Assembly (NCBI GenBank): GCA_022826685.1
Contig: JAJDUL010000064.1
Location: 1 to 59,411 of the forward strand
Reading direction: 5' to 3'
DNA length: 59,411 bases
Source: Gemmatimonadota bacterium
GTDB taxonomy: Bacteria > Gemmatimonadota > Gemmatimonadetes > Palauibacterales > Palauibacteraceae
Made by a program: the position numbers and the translations under genes. Positions within the stretch are counted from its first letter, which is position 1, and every line of letters begins with the position of its first letter. Below the pieces are notes generated by a model. The model was not told where the DNA came from. It did not search any database and worked only from the letters and a program-made list of their open reading frames with translations. Positions 1 through 6,710 of this stretch are shown piece by piece.

Positions 1-56
1 CCCGGCGCAGCGCAGCCCCCCTGCAAGCACGCCCGGCCTGCGCCTGCCCTCCTCTC

Positions 57-240
57 ATCGGCGACGGGCGGGTGATGGGCGTGTCGCCGCTTGCGCCCGC
101 CTTGAACGCCCTCGACTCCGCGGACCGGCGATGTACCCGCCCCGCGACGATCCGCACCCCGACCCATCCGGCATCGCCGCGGCGTTCACCAGCAAGCAAG
201 CGGCGAACACGCCCATCACCCGTCCCCACCCCGATGCCTC
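57..240. repeat. Imperfect inverted repeat in gene-free 5' stretch
   Basis: The first 337 bases hold no convincing gene. They contain two facing arms. The core GGGTGATGGGCGTGT at 70-84 is found reverse-complemented at 207-221. It is followed on both arms by CGCCGCTTGC (one arm has an extra T) and, after a diverged stretch, by GAACGCC. CATCGG also appears outside the core on both arms. The arms are about 40-45 bp with some mismatches and enclose about 70 bp. This could be a MITE-like remnant, a recombined duplication or a large hairpin. No transposase or target-site duplication is visible. Confidence 0.55.
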
Positions 241-337
241 CTTGTGTCGGACGGCGATCTCCGTCAGCGTAGATGCGGTCGTCCGGGTCGTTTGGACCCG
301 GTCGCACAGGAAGCGGACTTGACCAAGGAGCTTCGCC

Positions 338-1660
338 GTGCGCGCTGTAAGAGCTTCGTTCGTTCTCTGCGGGATGTTGGCGGGAGCCGCTTCAGTTCAC
401 GCGCAGGACCGGTGGCTGGCAATCGAGGGGGGCACGGTCTTCGATGGGACCGGCGCCGTCCACGAGAATGCGACGGTGCTCGTGCGCGGCGACCGGGTCG
501 ATCGAATCGGGCCGATGGGGCAGATCGAGATCCCCGACGGGGCCCAACGCATCGATGCGTCCGGCAAGTTCCTGACGCCGGGGTTCATCGACCTCCACTT
601 CCACTACTCTCCCGGCCCGCACGCGTCGATCGACGGGACGGGGACCGACGCGAATCCCGAACTTCCGCTCCTCTTCCTGGCCAACGGCGTCACGACGCTG
701 AGGGAGATGGGACAATGGATGTCGGATAACGAGACCTGGCTGGCGGGCGTGCGCGCCCAGGGGTATCCGGCGCCGCGGCTCCTCTATTCCGGGCCCATCC
801 TTGATGGGTGGAACACGGCCTACCCCACCATCTCCCGCGTCCTGCTGGACGAGATGGACGCCCGGATGGCGGCGAACGAACTGATGGACGCGGGCGCGAC
901 GTCGCTGAAGGTGTATTTCCGGCTCTCCCTCGCCCAGATCGCGGCCGTCATCGAGGAGGCCGACCGCCGCAACGTGCCGGTGCACGGCCACCTCGAGATC
1001 GTCGACCCCGTGGCCGCGATCCGGCTGGGGCTGGATGGGATCGAGCACACGAGGTCCGTGGGCAGGGCCCTCGTCTCTCCCAAACAGGCGGAGGAGTTCC
1101 GGCAGTCGGTGTTCCGCGAGAGCATCTACCGCGGGGCGGGCGGGCTGGCGCTGTGGGCGGCGCTGGATCCCGCCGGGCCGCGCGCCGACGCGCTCATTGA
1201 ACTCATGCTCGAACGGAACGTCAACCTCGACGGCACACTGGCCGTCTTCGAGCCGGAGTTCAGCGAGGAGGGCCGCGAGGTGCAGTGGGCGGCGATGCGT
1301 AACATGGGCGCGTTCACGGTGCGCTACCTCAAGGCCGGCGGCCCCGTGACCATGGGCTCGCACGGTCTGGTTGCGAACGCGCCCCCGGGGCTCGCCTTCC
1401 AGCGCGAGATGGAGACGCACGTGGAGTCCGGCATGACGCCGGCGGAAACTCTGATCTCCGCGACCCGGATGGGCGCCGAAGCGTTGCGTCTGCCCGACAG
1501 GGGCACGCTGGCGCACGGCATGCTGGCCGACATCGTGCTGTTCGACGCCAGCCCGCTCGACGACATCGCCAATGCCCGCCGCGTGCACGCCGTGATCCTC
1601 GGCGGCCAGGTGCTCGACCGCGATCGACTGCTCGCGACGGCGGAGGGCCTGGTCCCCTGA
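338..1660 (+). CDS. Exported amidohydrolase family protein
   Basis: A 440-residue metal-dependent hydrolase with an N-terminal signal peptide (about residues 1-22, cleaved after VHAQ). The GTG start is chosen because AAGGAG lies 7 nt upstream and the signal peptide begins there. Visible amidohydrolase-fold ligands are the HxH pair H87/H89 in a FIDLHFHY motif, a likely bridging lysine K191 in TSLKVYF, H216/H218 and H237. The C-terminus has the usual LADIVLFDASPLDDI strand that closes the small beta domain. Where imidazolonepropionase-like members carry the catalytic Asp in a GTD motif, this protein has GSHG with H342. A similar GSHG motif occurs in a subgroup fused to TolB propellers (from memory). 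Substrate is unknown; a periplasmic cyclic amide or peptide derivative is plausible. No operon partner is evident. Confidence 0.85.
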   Translation: MRAVRASFVLCGMLAGAASVHAQDRWLAIEGGTVFDGTGAVHENATVLVRGDRVDRIGPMGQIEIPDGAQRIDASGKFLTPGFIDLHFHYSPGPHASIDGTGTDANPELPLLFLANGVTTLREMGQWMSDNETWLAGVRAQGYPAPRLLYSGPILDGWNTAYPTISRVLLDEMDARMAANELMDAGATSLKVYFRLSLAQIAAVIEEADRRNVPVHGHLEIVDPVAAIRLGLDGIEHTRSVGRALVSPKQAEEFRQSVFRESIYRGAGGLALWAALDPAGPRADALIELMLERNVNLDGTLAVFEPEFSEEGREVQWAAMRNMGAFTVRYLKAGGPVTMGSHGLVANAPPGLAFQREMETHVESGMTPAETLISATRMGAEALRLPDRGTLAHGMLADIVLFDASPLDDIANARRVHAVILGGQVLDRDRLLATAEGLVP

Positions 1661-1745
1661 TCTGACTGTTACATGACAACGGGAACCTTGTGGGCTATTG
1701 TGGTGTGTCACAGTTATGCAACGGTGATCGTTACAAATTGGTTAC

Positions 1746-2753
1746 ATGAAGCTATTCCTGGTCGGAGTCGGACTCGTGATCGTCGCCTCCCCGCCTGCCT
1801 CGGCGGCGGAGTGGCAGGCTCCCGTCCAGGAGCGGCCGGAGCTGCAGGAGGTCGCGAACCGCACCCCGGCCGACGAAGCGCTCGTCGCCGCCATCCCGCT
1901 CGGCTATCGCAACGGCTGGTTCACCATCGAAGGCAGGTCCCGGCGCGGACCCCTTCGCTTCGTCTTCGACACCGGGGCGAACGCGCACGGACTCACACGA
2001 GGCGTGGCGCGCCGTCTCGACCTGCCGCGGGTGGGATGGACACGCGTGCAGGGCGGAAGCGGAAGCGAGGCGACCTGGCTCGTTCGGGGACCGGACATCT
2101 TCTTCGGTGGCGCGAACGCCCGGCCCGGGCACCGGGTCATCGTGGACGACGACTTCGTCACCGATCCGGCCGGAATCCGCTACGACGGCGTCATCGGCAC
2201 CCGCCTCTTCGAGCGCTACGACGTCCGCATCGACGGCCCCGATAGAGAGATTCGCCTCTACGAACCGGGTCGGGCCGCCGGCGACGATCTCGGGCCGCCG
2301 ATCCCGATGGATGACCTCGGACGCGCGCTGGTCCACTTCACGATCCGGGTCAACGGCCGGGAGGTGGGAGCGATCCTCGACACCGGCGCCCCTTACACGG
2401 TCCTCAACACGGCGGCGGCGCTGCTCGCCGGAGTCGAACTCACGGGCGAGCCCTTTACGCTGCTCCCGCGCGGCGTGGGTTCCGCGACGATAGCCGCGGC
2501 GCCGATCCGGCTGGCCTCGCTCGACCTCGGCACGACCCGCTTCGCCGATGTCGACGCGGTCGTTGCCGAACTCGCCATGTTCGAGGCGCTCGACCTTTCA
2601 CGACGCCCGCTGCTGATCCTCGGGGCGCCGGTGATGGAGGCATGCGAAATCCTGATCTCGCGGGCCCGCGGGTCGGTCTCGGTCTGCGAGACGCCCGGCC
2701 CGATCGAGCACCCCCTCCCGCTTATCGCGACCCACCAGATCTCGAGCCGCTAG
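1746..2753 (+). CDS. Exported protein with two retropepsin-like aspartyl protease domains
   Basis: A 335-residue protein with a signal peptide (about residues 1-21, ending ASAA). It has two DTGA active-site motifs: D75 in FVFDTGAN and D212 in ILDTGAPY. Each begins a retropepsin-like half. Pepsin-like enzymes combine two Asp-containing lobes, so an intramolecular pseudodimer in the periplasm is likely, though the two halves could be independent. The family is 'aspartyl protease family protein', whose substrates are mostly unknown. The 85 bp upstream are relatively AT-rich and contain GTTAC three times, so a promoter is likely there. The stop codon lies inside a GCTAGC hexamer and faces the convergent permease gene. 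The protease fold is confident; the activity is not. Confidence 0.8.
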   Translation: MKLFLVGVGLVIVASPPASAAEWQAPVQERPELQEVANRTPADEALVAAIPLGYRNGWFTIEGRSRRGPLRFVFDTGANAHGLTRGVARRLDLPRVGWTRVQGGSGSEATWLVRGPDIFFGGANARPGHRVIVDDDFVTDPAGIRYDGVIGTRLFERYDVRIDGPDREIRLYEPGRAAGDDLGPPIPMDDLGRALVHFTIRVNGREVGAILDTGAPYTVLNTAAALLAGVELTGEPFTLLPRGVGSATIAAAPIRLASLDLGTTRFADVDAVVAELAMFEALDLSRRPLLILGAPVMEACEILISRARGSVSVCETPGPIEHPLPLIATHQISSR

Positions 2754-2804
2754 CCACCACCGCTAGCCGGAGCCGCCGACCGACCGGCTGCTCACAGGCT
2801 AGCC
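2747..2804. repeat. CTAG-rich convergent intergenic segment
   Basis: CCGCTAGCC occurs at 2747-2755 and again at 2760-2768, and GGCTAGCC at 2797-2804. The two outer copies contain the TAG stop codons of the two facing genes. CTAG is usually a rare tetramer in bacterial genomes. A similar cluster lies between trmJ and rho at 24925-24940. A function in termination is possible but not shown. Confidence 0.45.
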
Positions 2805-4556
2805 GCCGCCGCGCGCGGGGCCTTCGATGTGCACCGTCACGATGTCCGCGTCGTGGTATTTCTGGTGCCTTACCGAGGTGGCCAGGTGCTGTAGAATCCG
2901 GAGCGAGATCTCGTGCTCCTGCGGCTCGGCCGTGCCGTGGCTGGCCAGAACGGCGATCTGGTCCTCGATGTTCCCCGCGCCGCCGGCCGATATGAACTCC
3001 AGTTCGGCCCCGTTCCCCCACTTGCGGGCGACGACGCGCAGACGCCGGTCCTCGGCCTCTTCCCCTTCCTTCGCCTCCTCCAGCAGGAGCAGCAGCGTCT
3101 CCTCCGCCGCCTGCAGCAGCCGATCGCTCATTTCCATGCGCCACTTGCGCCGTATGGAGAACTTGTCGAGGAGGTTCCGGATAGTGGGGAGCGCCTCCAC
3201 GTTCAGCGTCGTCTCCACGCGGAGGGGCCGCGAGCCCGTGAACTCGAGCAGCGCCGTGAGGAGGATCGCGGTCAGGCCGCCCGCCGTCATTCCGTTCTCG
3301 AGCAGCGGCGCCAGCCCGGGGCTCAGATACTCGTTGAAGAGGGCGCCCTCCTGGAAAGCGACGCCCGCCCAGAACGACACGCCGACGATCGCCGCCTTGC
3401 GATAGTCGATGCCATCCTGGACGACGACCCGCGCGCCGATGACGAACAGGATCCCGATCAGAACGAACCCGTAGGCGGCGATCACGGGGTCCGGGATGGC
3501 GAGAACGATCGCCGCGATCTTGGGCAGGAACGCCAGCGCGCAGAAGGTCACGCCGATGATCACGCCCACGCGGCGTGCCGCGACGCCGGTGATCTCGGCC
3601 AGCGAGATGCTCGACGAATAGGTCGTGTTGGGGACGGTGCTCAGCAGCCCCGAGAGCAGATTGCCGAGTCCATCGGCGGCGACCGCGCCCTGAACCGCTC
3701 CGAAGTCCGTGGCTCGGCTGCGCCGCCAGGACACGCGCTGAATGGCCACGGCGTCGCCCACGGTCTCGATCGCTCCGATCAGGGTCACGAACACGAAGGT
3801 CGGCAGCAGCGCCCAGAAGGCGGGGCCGAAGCTGAAGCCGAAGCCCGGCCAGCCGGCTGCGGGGAGGCCGATCCACCGCGCGGCCGCCACGCGCTCGAAG
3901 TCGTAGATCCCGAACGACACCGCCGCCACGCACCCGACGAAGATGCCGATCACGGGACCCCACAGCCGCATGACGCCGCCGGCGCGGAGCACGATGAGCA
4001 GCGTCGCGACCACGGTCGCGCCCGCCGTTACCGGCGCCGCCAGCGTCGAGGCGCCCTCGGGAACCTGGCGCAGAAGATCGAACAGGAGCGGCATGATCGT
4101 AACGGCGATCAGCATGATCACCGTCCCCGCGACCACCGGCGTGATGATCCGCCTCAGGAGCGCGAGGTGCCGCGAGAGCCCGAACTGGAAGAGAGAGGAG
4201 GCGATGACCAGCGCCGCGAGGAGACCGGGGCCGCCTTGGACGAGCGCCATCACGGAGGCCGCGATGAATGCGCCCGATGTCCCCATGAGGAGGACGTACC
4301 CCGCCCCCACACGCCCGATGCGCGCAGCCTGCACAGCCGTGGTCACGCCGCTCACGATCAGGACCGCGAAGCTTGCCCACGACAGGTAGGCCTCGGAGCC
4401 GCCGGCCGCCCGCACCACGATGGCCACCGTGATGACGATGGCCGCGATCGTAAGCACGACGTACTGGAGCGCGAGTCCGATGGCGATCCGGTACGGGGGC
4501 GTCTCGTCGGGCTGGTACTGGATCGCGTTGTTGAAATCGCGAGGTTCTGCCGCCAT
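2799..4556 (-). CDS. NCS2-type nucleobase permease with C-terminal ATPase-like cytosolic domain
   Basis: A 585-residue inner-membrane protein. Residues about 20-420 form a series of hydrophobic segments with the repeat layout of the xanthine/uracil permease (NCS2) family. NCS2 carriers import purine or pyrimidine bases with protons. The N-terminal YQPDETPPYRIAIGLALQYV opening is typical of that family. Residues about 430-585 are hydrophilic and resemble a degraded histidine-kinase-type ATPase or anti-sigma domain (NLLDKF...EETLLLLLEEA...ISAGGAGNIEDQIAVL). No clear ATP-binding N box is seen. This tail is longer than in ordinary permeases of about 450 residues and may be regulatory. Substrate cannot be read from sequence. 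The gene stands alone and faces the retropepsin-like gene. Confidence 0.8.
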   Translation of the reverse strand: MAAEPRDFNNAIQYQPDETPPYRIAIGLALQYVVLTIAAIVITVAIVVRAAGGSEAYLSWASFAVLIVSGVTTAVQAARIGRVGAGYVLLMGTSGAFIAASVMALVQGGPGLLAALVIASSLFQFGLSRHLALLRRIITPVVAGTVIMLIAVTIMPLLFDLLRQVPEGASTLAAPVTAGATVVATLLIVLRAGGVMRLWGPVIGIFVGCVAAVSFGIYDFERVAAARWIGLPAAGWPGFGFSFGPAFWALLPTFVFVTLIGAIETVGDAVAIQRVSWRRSRATDFGAVQGAVAADGLGNLLSGLLSTVPNTTYSSSISLAEITGVAARRVGVIIGVTFCALAFLPKIAAIVLAIPDPVIAAYGFVLIGILFVIGARVVVQDGIDYRKAAIVGVSFWAGVAFQEGALFNEYLSPGLAPLLENGMTAGGLTAILLTALLEFTGSRPLRVETTLNVEALPTIRNLLDKFSIRRKWRMEMSDRLLQAAEETLLLLLEEAKEGEEAEDRRLRVVARKWGNGAELEFISAGGAGNIEDQIAVLASHGTAEPQEHEISLRILQHLATSVRHQKYHDADIVTVHIEGPARGGG

Positions 4557-4669
4557 CGGTCACATCCATCGTTGGGGAACGGAAATGCCGAACGCACGCG
4601 CCCGAAGCTCAAGCCGATGGCGACAACCCGCAAGACGGCGACCGGCGCCTCGATCGGGGTGCGTGAATC

Positions 4670-4699
4670 TTGATCCGGAATGCGGATATGGTCTATATT
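4670..4699 (+). promoter_or_regulatory. Predicted sigma70-type promoter of the first toxin-antitoxin operon
   Basis: TTGATC at 4670-4675 (-35) and TATATT at 4694-4699 (-10) are separated by 18 nt. Transcription would start near 4706, inside the inverted repeat at 4702-4715, which places the repeat where a repressor would block initiation. Confidence 0.6.
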
Positions 4700-4701
4700 G
4701 G

Positions 4702-4715
4702 TCCAGTTTACTGGA
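4702..4715. promoter_or_regulatory. Inverted-repeat operator upstream of antitoxin/vapC
   Basis: TCCAG-TTTA-CTGGA is a perfect 5-bp inverted repeat with a 4-nt spacer, immediately after the -10 box. Autorepression by the antitoxin or antitoxin-toxin complex is the usual control of such operons, so this is the natural binding site. Confidence 0.55.
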
Positions 4716-4731
4716 TGGAGGGAGCATATCG

Positions 4732-5034
4732 GTGGACACGTCCAGGTTCGCTCGCACATGGAGGGTCGCCGAGGCGAAGGCGCGCCTCTCCGAGATCCTG
4801 CGCCTCGCGGAGGAAGAAGGACCGCAACGAATCGGCGTGCGCAGATCCTTCGTTGTCGTGTCCGAACGCCTGTGGCGTGAGAAGGCTCCGATCCGGCCGC
4901 CTCTCGGCCGGTGGCTTGTCGAACACGTGCCTCGAGGACTGAACCTTGAGATCCCCCGGGAGCGAGGTTCCGACCGCAGGATCCCCTTCGCTTCGGATGA
5001 CGCCGTGGACGACGTCTCGGATGACGCCGAATGA
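4732..5034 (+). CDS. Phd/YefM-type antitoxin
   Basis: A 100-residue protein whose opening, WRVAEAKARLSEILRLAEEEGPQRI, matches the DNA-binding N-terminal fold of Phd/YefM antitoxins. These proteins dimerise on an operator and wrap their C-terminal tail around the partner toxin. The GTG at 4732 is chosen because GGAGGGA lies about 9 nt upstream and the conserved fold begins directly after it. The C-terminus is Asp-rich (DDAVDDVSDD), consistent with a toxin-neutralising tail. The stop overlaps the toxin start as ATGA. The promoter and operator at 4670-4715 precede it. Confidence 0.8.
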   Translation: MDTSRFARTWRVAEAKARLSEILRLAEEEGPQRIGVRRSFVVVSERLWREKAPIRPPLGRWLVEHVPRGLNLEIPRERGSDRRIPFASDDAVDDVSDDAE

Positions 5035-5450
5035 GCGGCGTCCTGCTGGACACGAACGTGATCTCGGAGCTGACGAGACCGGTTCCCGCCCCGCCCGTCA
5101 TCGCGTTTCTGTCCGTGCAGGACGACCTCTGGCTATCGGCGCCGGTGTTGCACGAACTGGAGTTCGGCCTGCGCCTCCTGCCTCGCGGGCGCCGGCGAGA
5201 CGCGCTGCGCGGCGTGCTGTCGGAGTTCATCCGACACTACGAGGACCGCATCCTCCCCGTCGACGAGAAGGCCGCCGTCTGGGCCGCCCGCTTTCGCGCG
5301 GAGGCCCGTGAGCGGGGACGCTCACTGGACCTGGGAGACGCGCTAATTGCCGGAACGGCCAGGGCGTGTGACTTGTCGGTCGCGACGAGGAACGCGACGG
5401 ATTTCGGCGGACTCGAACTCGTACTCACGAACCCGTGGGAATTCCGCTGA
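5031..5450 (+). CDS. vapC: PIN-domain toxin VapC
   Basis: A 139-residue PIN-domain ribonuclease. The acidic metal-binding residues are visible: D7 in LLDTN, E13, a glutamate in HELEFG, the aspartate of LDLGDALIAGTA and the aspartate of ATRNATDF. VapC toxins cleave tRNA or rRNA and stop translation when the antitoxin is degraded. Start and antitoxin stop overlap by 4 nt, so translation is coupled. Its last 108 bp overlap the 3' end of the convergent HipB-like gene. Confidence 0.9.
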   Translation: MSGVLLDTNVISELTRPVPAPPVIAFLSVQDDLWLSAPVLHELEFGLRLLPRGRRRDALRGVLSEFIRHYEDRILPVDEKAAVWAARFRAEARERGRSLDLGDALIAGTARACDLSVATRNATDFGGLELVLTNPWEFR

Positions 5451-5678
5451 CCCGGTCGGCTCCAGCGGGGGAACGATCTCGACGGAACAACCGAGCATAG
5501 CCAGCACATGAAGGACCTTTCCCACCTGCGCGGTCGGTTTTCCCGCTTCGAGGTCTACGATGAAGCGCAGACCCACCCCCGCCACGCCCGCAAGCTCATA
5601 CTGGCGCAGCCCCGCGTCCTTGCGCGTTGCTCGAACGATCTCGCCGATATCGGCGGGTGTGACGGTTCGTTTTCTCAT
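5343..5678 (-). CDS. HipB-like XRE family repressor, orphan antitoxin
   Basis: A 111-residue protein. Residues about 8-65 form a Cro/cI helix-turn-helix (ADIGEIVRATRKDAGLRQYELAGVAGVG...), followed by GKPTAQVGKVLHVLAMLGCSVEI, typical of HipB/Y4mF antitoxins. These bind inverted repeats in their own promoter. No HipA-type kinase follows; the downstream DNA is the vapC gene on the other strand. Residues about 75-111 are encoded antisense to the end of vapC, look unstructured and may simply read through to the first available stop. Two near-identical palindromes lie just upstream of its start. It may regulate other loci or be the remnant of a hipBA pair. Confidence 0.75.
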   Translation of the reverse strand: MRKRTVTPADIGEIVRATRKDAGLRQYELAGVAGVGLRFIVDLEAGKPTAQVGKVLHVLAMLGCSVEIVPPLEPTGSAEFPRVREYEFESAEIRRVPRRDRQVTRPGRSGN

Positions 5679-5683
5679 CCGGC

Positions 5684-5749
5684 ATTCCCGTACGGGAATT
5701 TAAGGCGGTCAAACACTGTGTATCACCAGAATTATTCCCGCTCGGGAAC
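5684..5749 (-). promoter_or_regulatory. Paired palindromic operators of the HipB-like gene
   Basis: ATTCCCGTACGGGAAT at 5684-5699 is a perfect 16-bp palindrome ending 5 bp from the start codon of the HipB-like gene. A second site, TTCCCGCTCGGGAA at 5735-5748, has the same TTCCCG/CGGGAA arms. The centres are exactly 50 bp apart, close to five helical turns, so two dimers would sit on the same face of the DNA. Confidence 0.75.
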
Positions 5750-5785
5750 TTGGAGAAGAGTGCGAGCGCACTGTGACGCCATCAA

Positions 5786-6112
5786 TCAGGCTTCGCTCGC
5801 CAATCGCGCGCTTACGAGCCGGTTCAGGCTCACGCCTTCTTCCGCGGCGCGGATCGCGAGGGCTCGGTGCACTTCCGGCGGCAGGCGGACGAGGAACTTT
5901 CCGCTGTAGGCGCGGTCGGCCATCGGTTCGGGCGGCGCCTCTCCGGTGGACCGCATGTCCGAAAGTGAGTCGCGCACGACACGCCGGATACCGGCCAGTG
6001 CTCTTGCCGGGGTGGGCGCCAGCCAGCTCAACGAAGGGAACTCGGCACAGAGGCCAACATGCTCACCGTCCTCGGCGGACCATGTAACGCGATAGGTGTA
6101 ATGATCGCTCAT
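5786..6112 (-). CDS. hicB: HicB family antitoxin, orphan
   Basis: A 108-residue protein. The N-terminal half (YRVTWSAEDGEHVGLCAEFPSLSWLAPTPARALAGI) is the partial RNase H-like HicB fold. The C-terminal half (YSGKFLVRLPPEVHRALAIRAAEEGVSLNRLVSARL) is a ribbon-helix-helix DNA-binding domain. HicB normally neutralises HicA, a small double-stranded-RNA-binding toxin encoded next to it. No HicA-like frame exists between tRNA-Gly (6155) and the HipB-like locus (5678), so this is an orphan. It lies 42 bp downstream of tRNA-Gly on the same strand. Confidence 0.82.
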   Translation of the reverse strand: MSDHYTYRVTWSAEDGEHVGLCAEFPSLSWLAPTPARALAGIRRVVRDSLSDMRSTGEAPPEPMADRAYSGKFLVRLPPEVHRALAIRAAEEGVSLNRLVSARLASEA

Positions 6113-6154
6113 CTCATGCCCTCCCGGGGAGGAGATGTTTGGAGGCCGAGAGAA

Positions 6155-6227
6155 AGCGGGCGACCGGGGTCGAACCGGCGACCTTCAGCTTGGAAGGCTG
6201 ACGCTCTGCCAACTGAGCTACGCCCGC
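6155..6227 (-). tRNA. tRNA-Gly (anticodon TCC)
   Basis: A full cloverleaf on the minus strand: acceptor stem GCGGGCG/CGCCCGC, D stem GCTC/GAGC, anticodon stem TCAGC/GCTGA with loop CTTCCAA, T loop TTCGACC, discriminator U. CCA is not encoded. It is nearly identical to tRNA-Gly(CCC) at 21842-21914 apart from the anticodon region and a few bases. Confidence 0.95.
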
Positions 6228-6309
6228 GAGGCGGTCGAATCTGGCGACGTGGCGGGTGGACGGGCAAGTTTTCGGGCCGCACGGGACGAGGAATCAGGAG
6301 GATGATCCA

Positions 6310-6666
6310 GTGAGCGTTCGACATGTATCGGAGTTCGGACTCACCCCGGTCGCCGCCGGGTCGGGGACCGAAACGCAGGTGCTGATTGGTCCGGACCAGG
6401 GGCCGAACTTCGCGTTGCGCAGGTTCGTCATGCAGCCGGGCGGCGGGATGCCGCGGCACACCAACGCGGTGGAGCACGAGCAGTACGTGTTGCGGGGTCG
6501 GGCTCGCGTATCGATCGGGGACGAAACCCACGACGTGAAGGCCGGGGACGTGGTCTACATTCCGGCGGGCACGCCGCACTCCTACGATGCCGTGGGGGAA
6601 GAACCGTTCGAATTCCTGTGCGCGGTGCCGAACCAGCCCGACAGGATCGAACTCGTCGACTGCTGA
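6310..6666 (+). CDS. Small cupin-domain protein
   Basis: A 118-residue single-domain cupin. Motif 1 is visible as GGGMPRHTNAVEHEQYVLRGRARVSIG (metal-binding His and Glu) and motif 2 as GDVVYIPAGTPHSYDA. The GTG at 6310 is chosen because AGGAGG ends 8 nt before it and the fold starts right after. An in-frame ATG 54 nt upstream lacks this support. Such cupins bind a divalent metal and serve as small dioxygenases, isomerases or sensors; no substrate can be assigned. It stands between tRNA-Gly and the convergent alcohol dehydrogenase. Confidence 0.85.
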   Translation: MSVRHVSEFGLTPVAAGSGTETQVLIGPDQGPNFALRRFVMQPGGGMPRHTNAVEHEQYVLRGRARVSIGDETHDVKAGDVVYIPAGTPHSYDAVGEEPFEFLCAVPNQPDRIELVDC

Positions 6667-6710
6667 AGTCGGGTCCGCCGACGGCTGAGGGCTGCTCCCG
6701 CGGCTCCCAC

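Noticed and set aside
392..1711. Long open frame antisense to the first amidohydrolase
   Set aside because: It is a high-GC shadow rich in Arg, Gly and Pro with no domain; the plus-strand gene has all the metal ligands.
1704..1712. TGTGTCACA before the retropepsin-like gene as a CRP site
   Set aside because: Too short and lacking the full spacing of a CRP box; no regulator can be inferred.
2913..4673. 586-codon frame antisense to the permease
   Set aside because: Low-complexity Arg/Glu/His composition and no family similarity; the permease explains the region.
5508..5909. Plus-strand 133-codon frame across the HipB-like operators
   Set aside because: It runs through two operators and antisense to the HipB-like and HicB genes and has no recognisable fold.
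5679..6154. A HicA toxin partner for hicB
   Set aside because: No frame with the short HicA fold exists on either side of hicB in this interval.
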